Of a stretch of 64,000 bases of DNA, positions 20,758-31,225 are shown in pieces (the first letter of the stretch is position 1; every line of letters starts with the position of its first letter). The DNA is from Periplaneta americana (taxonomy: Eukaryota > Arthropoda > Insecta > Blattodea > Blattidae). The notes under the pieces were generated by a model. The model was not told where the DNA came from, did no database searches, and saw only the letters and a program-made list of their open reading frames with translations. The position numbers and the translations under genes are program-made. The stretch is taken from assembly GCF_040183065.1 (NCBI RefSeq), contig NC_091124.1, positions 61,388,501-61,452,500 on the forward strand, in the 5' to 3' direction.

Positions 20758-20773
20758 GTCGCTGTCACAGTAG

Positions 20774-20885
20774 ATTTAGTAACAGGTCTGTAAGTAGCAG
20801 TGCTGCCCTTCTTTGCTAAAGCATCCGCATTCTCGTTTCCCAGGATTCCACATTGGGATGGCTGTAAACACCCTGTTACAAAAGA
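20774..20885 (-). pseudogene. I-like LINE, RNase H part (right of the gypsy insertion)
   Basis: The minus strand encodes a PSQCGILGNENADALAKKGS block, the third catalytic region of LINE RNase H (family form 'P.HCGI.GNE.AD.LAK'), followed in frame by TATYRPVTKST up to the GTAG duplication. The frame resumes at 14420. Upstream it stops abruptly near 20885, the 5' truncation point, where LINE-A sequence resumes. Confidence 0.75.
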
Positions 20886-21116
20886 TTTCATAAGAGTTCC
20901 AGAAAGAGAGCTGTGTACCATATCTTCATTAACTTCAGCAAAGCCTTCGACCTTCTAGATCACCACAAGATGCTGCAGAAGTTGGCCAACACCATCGGAG
21001 ATAACCATTACATAACAGCCACAATGAGGAGCATATTGGCAAAAAATTACGTCCAAGAGAATGACAACCTGGCGATGTCCAGGCCCATAGGGCAAACAGT
21101 TGGTGTCCTACCTTCC
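20886..21116 (+). pseudogene. LINE-A, part 2: reverse transcriptase palm
   Basis: Reads IRVPERELCTIFINFSKAFD (palm A motif, family form 'FIDFSKAFD'), then LLDHHKMLQKLANTIGDNHY, ITATMRSILAKNYVQ and SRPIGQTVGVL, ending just before the Gln-Gly-Asp-Pro-Leu-Ser-Pro motif. LINE-B shows the same order at 58780-59030. The sequence then switches to a Merlin-like gene on the other strand. Confidence 0.7.
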
Positions 21117-21194
21117 TTTTCGTGTTTTGTGAGTCGTCCCCTGTTATATTTTCTAATAAGTGTGATTCATTCACCTCAACTACATGTTCTACTA
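21117..21194 (-). pseudogene. Merlin/ISXO2-like transposase, piece left of the hAT insertion
   Basis: Minus-strand reading VVEVNESHLLENITGDDSQN resembles the first catalytic block of ISXO2/Merlin transposases ('VEIDESHL', Asp here replaced by Asn), normally directly downstream of an Ile-Gly-Gly-x-Gly segment. That Ile-Gly-Gly segment is found at the right flank of the hAT element (31226-31250). The rest of the C-terminus is missing. Confidence 0.5.
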
Positions 21195-21301
21195 CAGGGC
21201 TGGGCAGTATTTGAAATACATTCGTATTTTGTAATTTGTAAGGATTTTCGAAAGCATTTTGTATTTAAATACATAAAATTGATTTATTTTGTATTTAAAA
21301 T

Positions 21302-23475
21302 ACTCAATGCGTCATTCCACGAAAATGCGACATTTTCACGAAAAATAAAAATCTCACGAATCTCTGCTTGTTATATGTCATTTTTTCGTTATGATCCGAA
21401 TTTTTTAATCTGATAACACTCGTTGTGTAACAACACGTATGTAGGAAAAACAGTGCCAAGAAATCACATATTTGAATGCACATTAAAGACAAATAAATCA
21501 TTACTTCTGTATGTTAAATGCAATTAATAATGAAGTTCGAACCTTTTTTAATAATTACAATGCATAGAAATCGTAATACAATGATTATTTCGTGCTTGAT
21601 TGCAATTATTACAAGGAAAGTTTGAGAGTTCGTGTGTCACACTCAAATGGACATTTGTTTATATTTCTTCAAAACCATTTAATTTTTTCATGTTTCATAA
21701 ATGTAAAAGTGAGAAACATCACATAACAATCAACTTCTTATATGGACAACATTTTGATTTATGTACATATTCTACAAGAAAAACACGTGACACAATGACT
21801 GTGACACACGAACAAAAATGTTATGTTCGTGTGTCACTAAAGTTTATCCTAAAATCCAGTTACAAATTTTGTTGTTATTGGAAGTCTTTACGTCTAAACA
21901 TAATTAGTAGTGGTATTTCAAATACTTATTGTTGATTTAGATAATTGTGTGTGCGTGCACACGCACCTGTGCGTTTTTTTTTTTTCAATGTACATAAACT
22001 GTAAGTTAAACACTCTTGAAAATATGTGTTCCATAACACTGTTATAAGGGGGAAAGGAACTGGCCACGCTATCCCATTATCTCCTGGCCTAGTTTCCTCA
22101 TAGGTGGTGCCTTCTTGGTATCACTTGTGAGGTTCACACCTGTCTTTGGACAGACTAAACAACAACTGTTGTGTGTAGGCCTAAAATTAGCATAAGACAA
22201 TTTATGCCTAAAGTTCGTATAAAATATTTACTATTTTTTTTAATTCCTTGAATTAAAAACTTAAAAAATTGGTTTATGTTAATTTATTTCATATTAAAAA
22301 CAAGCTTATGCGGTACATTTATATCGTAAACAGGTAGCCACCATACTAGGCCAGTGTATAAATAAATTGGTGGAATTATTTGCACATTAGATAAATGGTA
22401 CTAAATTTCTGATATTAATTTAAAATCGTTTTATTTAATAACATTAATTAATGTACCCTAGGTATCATTTAGCAATTATAAAAGTTAGGCCATTTGAAAT
22501 CTATATTAGTTTTTCTATTTATATAAATATTAATACAATTTGAACATTTTTGATAGTATTTTCAAGAATTTAAGTTGGGCTGATTACTTGGTTGGGTTTT
22601 TCCGAGGTTTTCTCAAACCATAAGGCGAATGTCAGGTAATCTATGGCGATTTCTCGGCCTCATCTCTCCAAATACCATTTTGCTATCACCAATCTCATTG
22701 ACACTAAATAACCTAGTGATTGATACAGTGTCGTTAAATGACTAAGTAAAAAAAGCCGTCAAATATAGGCTACATATGAAGTTACAAAATCTTGTCGTGG
22801 CAAAGAATTTAAAGTGTCTGTGATGTCCAAGGAAGGGAAGTACTACAAATGGTTGACATATTGGTATATTCGTCACATGACATTACACAGGAAATATCAC
22901 CACATATGGTTGTAAACAACCGTGGATATTTTAAATTTAAAAGTGTCTTTTAGTGTAATCTAGTATTGTTTTGTACAACAAGAACTGTAGACATAGTGTA
23001 TAAGTCTTCCACAAGAAGTGATGTATTTATAATACATTTAAAACAATTAGTAACCAACATGACAGAAATGTTCGTGTGTCACAACACATTTGCAATATTT
23101 TGTTTCTTAATGGCTTTGTTAATTTTGTTTAAAGTTCGTGATTTAGCAGTTACATGTACTACACAAGTGTCTTAATTGTTTGGAAAACAACTGAATGCAT
23201 TTATGTTATTTGGCACAATAATATGAACATTTTCCATTTGGTAATGAATCTAATGGCAAGAAAATGTTTGTGTGTCACACCATACAATATTTAATATTTT
23301 TTGCATTATTAATTATTCCTTTTCATTAAGAATTTTTATTTATATTTAGCAATACTTATGTTAAAAGACAGTAATGTCTTTTTCATGAATTACTAAGTAT
23401 TTAATTAAATATCCTGTGAAGATCATAGTTAGGTACTTAAAAAATGTTACGTGTGTCACTATGGAATGGCCCCAA
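21302..23475. repeat. Noncoding segment with a repeated GTTCGTGTGTCAC motif
   Basis: No protein frame is supported. The 13-mer GTTCGTGTGTCAC occurs exactly at 21628, 21825 and 23070, with one or two changes at 23266 and 23446, and inverted at 21801. The segment is bounded by GCGTCATTCCACG (21309) and, inverted, a CATTCCA core near 23462, which might be the terminal repeats of an independent DNA element lacking a gene. Confidence 0.45.
22574..22757 (+). mobile_element. SINE, 5'-truncated
   Basis: Contains GGTTGGGTTTTTCCGAGG, GGCGAATGTCAGGTAATC, CTCGGCCTCATCTC and CTAAATAACCTAGTG, ending in a TAAGTAAAAAAAG tail. This is the body and tail of an insect tRNA-derived SINE without its tRNA-like head. 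The tail region closely resembles that of the SINE at 7457-7715. Confidence 0.65.
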
Positions 23476-23774
23476 TATACTTTATTCTTCTTGTCCTTCA
23501 AGTTTCGGATTTGGATTTGAAGAATGAACTTTTGTCTTATTTGCCTACCCATTTCTGCTAAGTGGTAAAAATTAAATTTGTTATAATAAAATTTATTTTG
23601 ACAAAGAGGGCTTCTGAATAGTGTAAATTGCCAGATTCCAAAAAAATGTATATTTATTTGTATTTTTACTCTCATTTCTTAAGGTCTCAAAACAATGTAG
23701 TAATCTTGTTCTTGAAATGTAAATTTGTATCCCTATGTTCTCACTATTGATATAGCCAAATCAGCTTCCTTAAG

Positions 23775-23905
23775 TTTTTTTTTTTTTTTTTTTTTTTTTT
23801 ACCTTGGGGATTTAGTGAAGTGAATTTTTAATGACAGGCAGAGTAACTATCTCATGCCCCCATGTTTTAGATTGCTAGCAGTGCACTTCATTAGAACCAG
23901 GTACC
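23775..23905 (-). repeat. Retroposed fragment with 26-T (poly-A) run
   Basis: An uninterrupted run of 26 T at 23775-23800 abuts ACCTTGGGGATTTAGTG. Read on the minus strand, it is a sequence with a poly-A tail, so a retroposed copy. I cannot identify its source. Confidence 0.45.
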
Positions 23906-24009
23906 CAGCTTCGAAGCCGTTAGCCCTGTGAACTTACAATATATTTATGTTCCCCTATTATCATAATTCAGGGTTGTTATCTAAGAAATTAGCAAGTTCT
24001 TTGTGATAG

Positions 24010-24165
24010 TAGAAGAGAAAGAGTGGGGGAAGGGAAGTGGTCCGTGGCCCATTTCTTTTAGGGCTCATCCCGACATTTGTCTATTGCTCAAGGGAAACCA
24101 TGGAAAAACCTAGAGCAGGATGAGATGTCGTGCTGACAACAAGCCAATTGGCTATATTGAGGTCG
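24010..24165 (-). mobile_element. Degenerate SINE-like repeat
   Basis: On the minus strand: CTAGGTTTTTCCATGGTTTC, AATGTCGGGATGAGCCC, GGCCACGGACCACTTCC. This is the 'TTCCGTGGTTTCCC ... GAATGCCGGGATGGTACC ... GGCCACGGCCGCTTCC' body common in insect tRNA-derived SINEs. No A or B box is recognisable. Confidence 0.5.
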
Positions 24166-24352
24166 GAATATGTTCAGGTGGGAGGTTTTATTTTAATCAT
24201 GATTCAAAGTACAAATACATTAAAGGTACATAAAAATTGTTTGCAATAAGAACAATGAATCTATGCTGCCAATAATGTGATGACCCTGAAACAGAGAAAT
24301 AACATTATTAGTGCATTAATAGACTTGTCTGTGTGTAGAGTCAAGTGGTTAT

Positions 24353-24927
24353 TTAGTGTTCAAGTTGGTATTCGTCTTGTACGTTGTCGTTCCAAGCTAG
24401 AGGGTGGCTCTTAGATCTTTTATGTTTGTCTAATGCAGGGTTGTAATTTCCTAGTGAAGAAATTAGTGGGTTTGTGCTGCTGTACGACTTGGTGTACGTG
24501 CAGAAGGCTTGATTTGAAATAAATTCTTGAATTGTCGGAATTTCTAGTTCTTCATGAATCAATCTAACAGGAGTTACTCTAGGAAGTCCTGTGATGAATC
24601 TTAAAATTTTGTTTTGGAAAACTTGTAATTTTTTACGGACTGTAATAGGTGCATGTCCCCAAGCAGGACAAGCATATAGTATTACTGACCTAATTAATGT
24701 TTTATACAAAGTTAGAGCTGTGTGTGTATTTAGATGTCTGCTTTTATTTAATACTGGATAAAGCTCCACCATCCTAGCATTGGCAAGTCTGAGTTTTTGT
24801 AGTACGTGTTCGGAGAAAGTGAGCTGTCTGTCTAGTGTTACTCCGAGATATTTTACTGAAGTTTTCCACTCGATTTGTGATCCATTTATGGCTAATTTTG
24901 TGTGATTTATGCCCGCTTCCTTAAGGT
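24353..24927 (-). pseudogene. Jockey-like LINE, C-terminal end
   Basis: The minus strand encodes WKTSVKYLGVTLDRQLTFSE and then an open 139-codon block with LYKTLIRSVILYACPAWGHA, KKLQVFQNKILRFITGLPRV and RLIHEELEIPTIQEFISNQA, ending at a stop at 24353. This is the region after the RT palm of Jockey-type LINEs. The frame begins abruptly near 24927 (5' truncation). A 3' untranslated region with AATAAAA near 24187 follows. The 190 codons shown are open, so the copy is moderately young. Confidence 0.85.
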
Positions 24928-24929
24928 GG

Positions 24930-26824
24930 TATGCTTACTACTTCTTATTGGTAGAATCTATTAGGCACATGGTGGACAGTGTGGTTTTGTGTTTTGTTAT
25001 TTCTTGCAATTATTGTGACAATGTATAAAGATAGCCATCTGCTTATCCTGTACGGAACTAGAAAAGATATAAAAGTTTGTTTTCCACGTTAATGAAAGAA
25101 GATACTGTAAGTGCAGAATCTTTTATGGAAGTTAAGTAAGTACCACACTCATAACATCATTAATTTTAATTAGGTTTTTAATAAGGTATTTTTACAGGAA
25201 ATAAGGTTCTGTACGGGACAATTTCAAACAGAACTCGAGGTTGCTGTATTGTTGATTATTGGTGTTTTATGTAGAACATTTGAATTTGTTTCATAGGCTA
25301 TATGAAGAGCTCAAGAACAAACAATGGGAAAAAGTAGCAGCGATTTCCAAAATTCAGCGAAGTCACTGTTTTTTACCATGACTGTGAAAGCATTCTTGTT
25401 GCCACAACAGCCCGATCAGAAATGTGTAGACACAGCATCTTTAAAGAATTAACCACATTAACCACTCTAAGAAGCCTATATTACGAGATTTACTCTGACT
25501 CGTCACTTATAGCAAATGACTCAGAATCAGACGCTATAGAGACATAAGTCTTCAGATGAATGTGAAAATATGTCTCCTCTAGAACAACGCCATCACAACC
25601 TAAAACATCCCATGAATCTGGAAGATTTAAATCCTAGAAAGTTCATGAAGTTGAATTGAAAAATGATAAGGGACTAAAGCATAAATATCATACTATATGC
25701 AGTGCTGTCATGGTGGAGGTCATATGGGGCCATACATCATGAGAACCTACAATTTTTTTTTAATTAATTGTATGAGGAAAAGAAAATTTTGTCTGTATGG
25801 AGGCATACAGCATATGGGTGACTAAGTTTTGTACGTGGAGATCTGTACATCTACAGATCTTAGATCATCTCTTGCTGTTCCTAATGTATTTTGTTTGATG
25901 TTCGTAAACAAAAATTGTCCACCTCTGCAGCACAGGAATCCAGAATTACATAAAATAATGGTTGGAAAACAAGAAGTGCTGCAAATACACACTCCAAGAT
26001 TCTTCAAGACAAGTGTGCATCTACGGAGGTGCTACATGGTGTATTATTTAAATCAAATTTATTGTACAATTAAAATGTAAAGCAAAACAATTTCTTTACT
26101 TCTTCTTTAATACTAATAAAATCATTAAATGACAGTTGGAAAGATAAAGAGAGGAGAGTAAAGTATATTTCAAGGGAAAAAACAAGGGATGGGGTGTATG
26201 GCCAAGGAAAAAATTACCATGACAGCACTGACTGTATGTAATGGCAAAGTTGAAAACAAAGATATTAAAGTATTTTTTTTTTTAACAGACAGCCAAAAAT
26301 GACAAACATTTTAAGCTAGATGAGGAATTCTCTTCATTTGAAAGCATTGTCAAAGTGTCTCAGATTAGAAGAATCTAAATGATTCTGATATTGTTAGAAA
26401 AGGAGCTGACATATTGTATTATAAATTTAATTAAAGGTTCTTAAATTGAAATAAACTTGCAGTTTAATGTACAGTATAATACATAATCATTAACATACAA
26501 CTTTTTATGGTTAAATTCAGCAGATCAATCTGTTTCTTGACAAAAATTTCCCCTAATTGCGCATTGCTGTCCCATAAAATGCATGTAAAATCGATAAAAA
26601 TAAATATTTGTTATATTAAGATTACATTATTACCTCCAAAAAACAAAAAACCTCTCAAAGAAGACTCCTAATTCACAAGTGTCCTGTACGGAACTATATG
26701 TCTGTCCCATACGGAACCAAGTATTTTTGGTTATTTCGTAGCAGTTACATGGTTTTTATTAACTTATAACTACTTTTCTAAAATGTTTCAGTGCCTACAA
26801 GTTTATGGAAAAAATTTCAGTTAC
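24930..26824. other. Unassigned interior of the hAT element with a repeated GTCCTGTACGGAAC motif
   Basis: No supported gene. The 14-mer GTCCTGTACGGAAC or a close variant occurs at 25046, 25207 (partial), 26681 and 26704, and again beyond the piggyBac element at 29824 and 30003, always in the same orientation. Confidence 0.4.
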
Positions 26825-27616
26825 TTAACACTAGAAGGACCAGAGTTACTCTCTGCCTACAAGGACCAGACCCATCATTTTGATGGGTGCAGGTGTATTA
26901 GGGTTTCTTTCCAAATATTTAACAGTTTTGTGTAGGAATGTTTGTTTAGACAATTTTTAAATACTTTTACGGAATATGTATCTTTTTTTCTGTTATATGA
27001 GATTATTTAGACTTTAATAACTATTGAGTTCATCTTAAGAAATATAAGTGCAAATGAAGAGAATAATTATTTTCACGTTTAAACATTATTCATTACACTA
27101 TAAATAAGAACATACATATCAACAAAAAGAAACAAAAATAGGAATTGTTTCATAATTGTTTATTCAAAGCCACTGGCTGCATCATAACACCTTACACAGG
27201 TACACTCGGAACTTGCTAAGCATGATCCACATATGTACTTGAAGCAACTTGCACACTGATTTTTACTTCTATTCTTCCCTCTGTATTTCCAATCTGACAT
27301 GCCTTGAGAACGTTGCTCTGCTGAGGAATTCTTTCAGGAAGAGGGGCTGGTGATCTACTGGTTACATATCTAGCTGCTAGTTGTCCTCCCAACTTGAATG
27401 TGAACTGGCGCCGGGAAACTTTGTCATCTGTTACTTCCTTGTACAGAATCTATGCATTGATTTCGGCCAGGTCCAGCACATTGAAAAAAACATACACAGG
27501 CCATCTACGGCACCAATATTTCACAGTGTAAAGTCCAGCCATTTGATCTATAATGTCAACACCACACTTAGTTTCATTATAGAACATCGCTGTTATCTAT
27601 AATAATGTGTTCTTAT

Positions 27617-27645
27617 GTTAGGTTAGGTTAGGTTAGTTTAGGTTG
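27617..27645 (+). repeat. Short TTAGG-type repeat
   Basis: GTTAGG repeated four times then GTTTAGG, the insect telomere motif, inside the degraded part of the piggyBac gene. Confidence 0.7.
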
Positions 27646-29002
27646 TAGTTCATTTCCGACAAAAGAAAATATTTTTGTCGTTTTTCCTTTCAGAAAGGAA
27701 CCACTGTGTAAACACAAAAACGTCCTATGTAATGAGTACCGGGTACTAGGAAATTACTGCTTTTTTTTATGCTGCTCGTTGATGGTAATTACTGTGTTCT
27801 CAATAGGAGCACATTCTTGTTCTTTTACAAGGTTAGGGTCATGTCACCTGACTTGTAAATAGTGGTAGTGTGCAAGGGCACTGTAGGTGATTTTGCTGAA
27901 GAAGGAATTTCCTGTCTAGATTTTTTCAGTGTACCGACCAAGCTACTACTCTTGCGTTTCAAATTTTCTCCATGAAATTTTGCCATGAAGAAATTGTCGC
28001 ATGTAATATTTCCTCCCTTATAAAGGTAGGACTCTGTTAGATGCATTACAACATGCTTTGCTAGCATCTACATCTCTTCCATGATAAGGTAAACCGTTCA
28101 CCAAATATTTAGAGCTTGTATCAACAGCCAGCCAAAACTTTATTCCAAACTTGTCTTGTTTGCTGCCCACATACTACATGAATGGGCAGCGAGCCTTGCA
28201 AGGGAACAACTGTTCATCCACAGTGATGTTTTCACTTGGTTTGTAACACAGCAAGCAATAATTGGCAATGAAGGTATTGCATATAGGAGTAGCAGTTGCA
28301 AAGTGGTCTGTTTGTAATCTTTGAAACCATGTGGCTTTCTCGTCAAATCATAGAAATCTCAAAATTTCACTAAACTGATTTCTACTCATGGTGTTGCGAA
28401 AAAATGCTGGTCCCCAAACCTGCGACCATAATAATTTTCGGGAAAAATTTTTTGCGCCATAACTCTCACATACATAACAGAAATAGCAGCTTCCAATGCT
28501 TCAATACTAATGGTCCAACTGTCGTCTTGCAATTACTGACGTGCTCTGTTTTCAGTACATCTTTTTATATTCAGAAGCATGCTGTCATCAATTAGGAGTT
28601 TCCATGCGCTCAAATGCTTACCATTTATGATAAACCTCTTCGCATGACCTGTAGGTCTGGGGGCTTCTGTCACAATATTCTGTTGTGCTCTTCTTCCAGG
28701 TGCAGCTTGTGGAGGATAAGTCCATTATATCCCATCAGCAGCAGTCTCAACACTTCCTAGGACAGGATTGTTTGTGACCTGAGAACAATTTCGTTCTCTT
28801 CCTCTGTCACGGCCACTTCCGGTAGTTGGAATATTAGGAGCCAGTGATAATGAAGCAACTGAAAACACAAATTCGTAAATTAGATGCTTCTGTATTATAG
28901 ACACAATTCAATCCAGAAAATAGTGTTAGAGATGTTTCATATTGCTACTGTGATAATTCGAATTGAAGTAACATACTATTTATAAAAAAATATTGTGATG
29001 GA

Positions 29003-29080
<78 letters not shown>
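29003..29080. repeat. AAT trinucleotide microsatellite
   Basis: About 25 uninterrupted AAT units inside the putative intron of the piggyBac transposase. Confidence 0.95.
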
Positions 29081-29081
<1 letters not shown>

Positions 29082-29988
29082 TATGTAGCCTACCTCTTAT
29101 AGGTGAAGTATCAGGTGGCTGTTCTGGTTGTTCATTATCTTGCCTCACATTATGCGACAGATCATTATCACCTCGGCTAGAAACGTAATCTCCGTCTTTA
29201 TCAGCATCATCTGTACCTTTATTTTCACATTAATTCGTCGATTTTATCAATTTCACACAGATTACGGAGATCTTCACTTTTTGATTCCTTATCACACACA
29301 GTAATCAAAGAGTCAATTTCTTGTTCTGTCAAATAACGTTTGTCTCCAGAGGCTGCCACTGAGAAACTTAATTTTCGCTGACAAAAAGAGAGCGCACGTG
29401 TCAAAACAACACACACTCAGAGAGCAATATTTTCATTTTAGATACCGACAAAGGACCTGCCAAAGAGACATAAACCACTCGCAGAGGTCGAAATGAAATC
29501 TAAACTATGATGCAACAATAGAAATTTGAACCGCTTCTGATGTGTAGGCATGGCCGGTCTGAAACTTGGCACCCGTCAAAATGACGGGCGATGGTGTTTC
29601 TAGTAGTAATTGCTTGTAACATTCTTCAGAAAGATCATAAAAGTTCAATATTTTCAGGAATCATACATCACAAAGACAAAATAACTATCAATTAATAATT
29701 AGGCCTATTTAAACATGCGGTACCTGGCAGAATGACAGGTCTGGTCCTCTTAGTGTTAAGGAGTCAGATATCACAGATTTTTGCCATCAAAGTGCTCGTT
29801 GACTATTGAGGTGTCTAAAAAATGTCCTGTACGGAACCCCATTTTATTTAGGTATTTCTCAGAAAATAAAGTTCAATAAACTATTCTGTTTTCAGGGAGA
29901 GGGTCCTTCACACTAACAAAATTATTCATTTATCACTGAACATATTCTACCAAAGACATCAATTTTATAGGCAATTATATTTTCAAAG

Positions 29989-30905
29989 TTGCTGTCTAAA
30001 GTGTCCTGTACAGAACCTAGAACCTGCACAACTGATTTTCTTAATGCCATAAAGAAATCTCCAACAGCATCAAGGATCCATCACCCAACACTTACTAAAT
30101 GTTCAGCATTGTGGAATGCGTCTAGGAGACCCAAATCCTCAGAAATTATATCAGATGTCTTGAAATATTCATTAAAGTTTCCTTGCCGAACTCTATGGAA
30201 TTCTCCTCATTACTCAATCTCTCAAATATTGCAATTCAAACATGATACAAACAGTTTATGTGAAAAATTGGGATTGCCAACCTTCAAAGATGTTAAGTTT
30301 CAGTACCTTGAAGAATATTATGCAGTTCTGAAACCAACTGCCGCAGCCCTTGATTTAATGAAAATGAGAAGACATGCTATTACGGCCAACTTTTGTTCAC
30401 ATTAATTTCCCTCAAAAACAGATTACATATTATTCTGTTATCTAGTAAACTACACTACCTATTCCAAGTAACTCCAATCCTAATAAGTTAGCTTTCATCA
30501 AGATTTAAAGCGATGTTTGATCTGACTCCAGAAGCAATTGAGCAATTTTGGCAGCTTCATAAAGAATATGTGTGAGAAATCAGCTGAGCAGTTCTCTGCT
30601 ATACCTTTGGTTAGTTTAGACAATGAAAATAATTCTTATGTTTTCAACTCAAGTACTTACAACAGACTGAAAAGCAAAACGAAAAGAACTGTCTACTGCG
30701 GAGTATGAGCTCATACAATTCTCAAAACGGCAAAGGGACAACCCTGTGCACTCTAGAGAATTACCCAGCAGTGAAACAAGCTTTTATAAAGTATAATACA
30801 AGTTTGTGTTCGTCTGCGCCTATAGAAAGACTGTTCTGCTTTGCAGGATTTATTCATTCACAAGCAAGGGGATCCTTATCTGATAAACTTCCTGAGGGTT
30901 AAACG
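29989..30905 (+). pseudogene. hAT transposase remnant of the 10-kb hAT element
   Basis: Reads KCSALWNASRRPKSSEII, then FPCRTLWNSPHYSISQILQF (family form 'PTRWNS.YDS'), LCEKLGLPTFKDVKFQYLEE and YYAVLKPTAAALDLM, all in one 138-codon frame. After frameshifts comes FKAMFDLTPEAIE and, at 30705-30902, SLCSSAPIERLFCFAGFIHS followed by GSLSDKLPEG, the C-terminal dimerisation block (family form 'SAPVERLFS.AG....R...L'). Orientation and position fit the TIRs of the surrounding hAT element. The catalytic core is broken. Confidence 0.7.
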
Positions 30906-31225
30906 AGCATTGAGCGGATTCCGCCGATTTTGGAATAGATACCGACGCACTTAGGTTAGTTTAGGCTTTTATCATCCCGTCAAGATGAAGGTGAAAGCGA
31001 TTGAGTGTGATTTTTTGGCAGTTCTTTAGACCTACTTATATATTGTATCGATTATTTGAAATACAAATGTATTCTGAGTATTTGAAATAAGCCTACAAAT
31101 GTATTTTGGTTAGCCCTAATTTTTTTAAAGTATTTTGTATTTGTATTTCAAATACTATTCTTTGACGTAGGCTATTTTGTATTTATATTTGAAATACCTG
31201 GATGTCGTTATTTTGCCCAGCCCTG

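Larger units (their letters stand above)
14421..20769 (-). mobile_element. Ty3/gypsy LTR retrotransposon, full-length, young
   Basis: A complete 6349-bp element: two 746-bp LTRs (TGTGAC...TCACA termini in element orientation), primer-binding site, gag, pol in protease-RT-RNaseH-integrase order, and polypurine tract. A 4-bp duplication GTAG flanks it (14417-14420 and 20770-20773), and removing the element plus one GTAG restores the reading frame of the interrupted I-like LINE. The LTRs differ at one site only (14805 T versus 20408 C), so the insertion is very recent. There is no env-like third gene between pol and the 3' LTR. Its GC content is far higher than that of the flanks. Confidence 0.95.
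20024..20769 (-). repeat. 5' LTR of the gypsy element
   Basis: 746 bp, U3-R-U5 in minus orientation. U3 contains several TGACGT/ACGTCA cores (CREB/ATF-like) and GC-rich patches; a TATA box lies mid-LTR. One base differs from the 3' LTR (20408). Confidence 0.95.
27160..29410 (-). pseudogene. piggyBac transposase with one intron, lightly damaged
   Basis: N-terminus near 29361 (KRYLTEQEIDSLI). The acidic N-terminal part ends at PDTSPIRG, where AGAG-GTAGGC looks like a splice donor; an ATT repeat fills the putative intron, and TTTTCAG near 28860 is the acceptor. Then PPQAAPGRRAQQNIVTEAPR (the family's 'SPGR..QNI...PGP' block), LYKGGNITCDNFFMAKFHGE with a catalytic Asp, and VGTLKKSRQEIP. The C-terminus is a cysteine-rich zinc finger, NQCASCFKYICGSCL followed by CTCVRCYDAASGFE-stop. 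In-frame stops (one after ETAADGI) and a disrupted part near 27605-27800 inactivate it. Confidence 0.8.
26829..29755 (-). mobile_element. piggyBac element (2927 bp) in TTAA
   Basis: Flanked by TTAA on both sides (26825-26828 and 29756-29759), the piggyBac target site. Terminal inverted repeats: CACTAGAAGGACCAGA at the left, CACTAAGAGGACCAGA at the right (14 of 16). Both ends also hold an internal hairpin motif, CATCATTTTGATGGG at 26870 and CCGTCATTTTGACGGG near 29575. A nearly complete transposase gene lies between. It is inserted inside the hAT element. Confidence 0.9.
21195..31225. mobile_element. hAT element, about 10 kb, loaded with later insertions
   Basis: The termini are inverted: left CAGGGCTGGGCAGTATTTG, right (reverse complement) CAGGGCTGGGCAAAATAACG. 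This is a hAT-type TIR. Both ends carry many TATTTGAAATAC-like motifs (21205-21310 and 31040-31200), typical transposase-binding subterminal repeats. Flanking octamers GTTCTACT (21186-21193) and GTCCTACA (31226-31233) match at 6 of 8 positions, an old 8-bp duplication offset by one base at the left. A hAT transposase remnant lies at 29989-30905 in the expected plus orientation. A piggyBac element, a Jockey-like LINE end and SINE pieces lie inside. Confidence 0.7.

Noticed and set aside
14421-20769. An endogenous retrovirus with env
   Set aside because: No open frame lies between pol and the 3' LTR; the pol stop overlaps the polypurine tract, so this is a two-gene retrotransposon.
21117-21194. 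Reading this stretch as a continuation of LINE-A RT on the plus strand
   Set aside because: The minus strand gives a better explanation: it continues the Merlin-like gene found beyond the hAT element; the plus reading needs a frameshift and lacks the expected Gly-Asp-Pro-Leu-Ser motif.
28945-29148. Frame containing a long leucine run
   Set aside because: It is the translation of the AAT/ATT microsatellite; the real piggyBac frame lies on either side of this intron.
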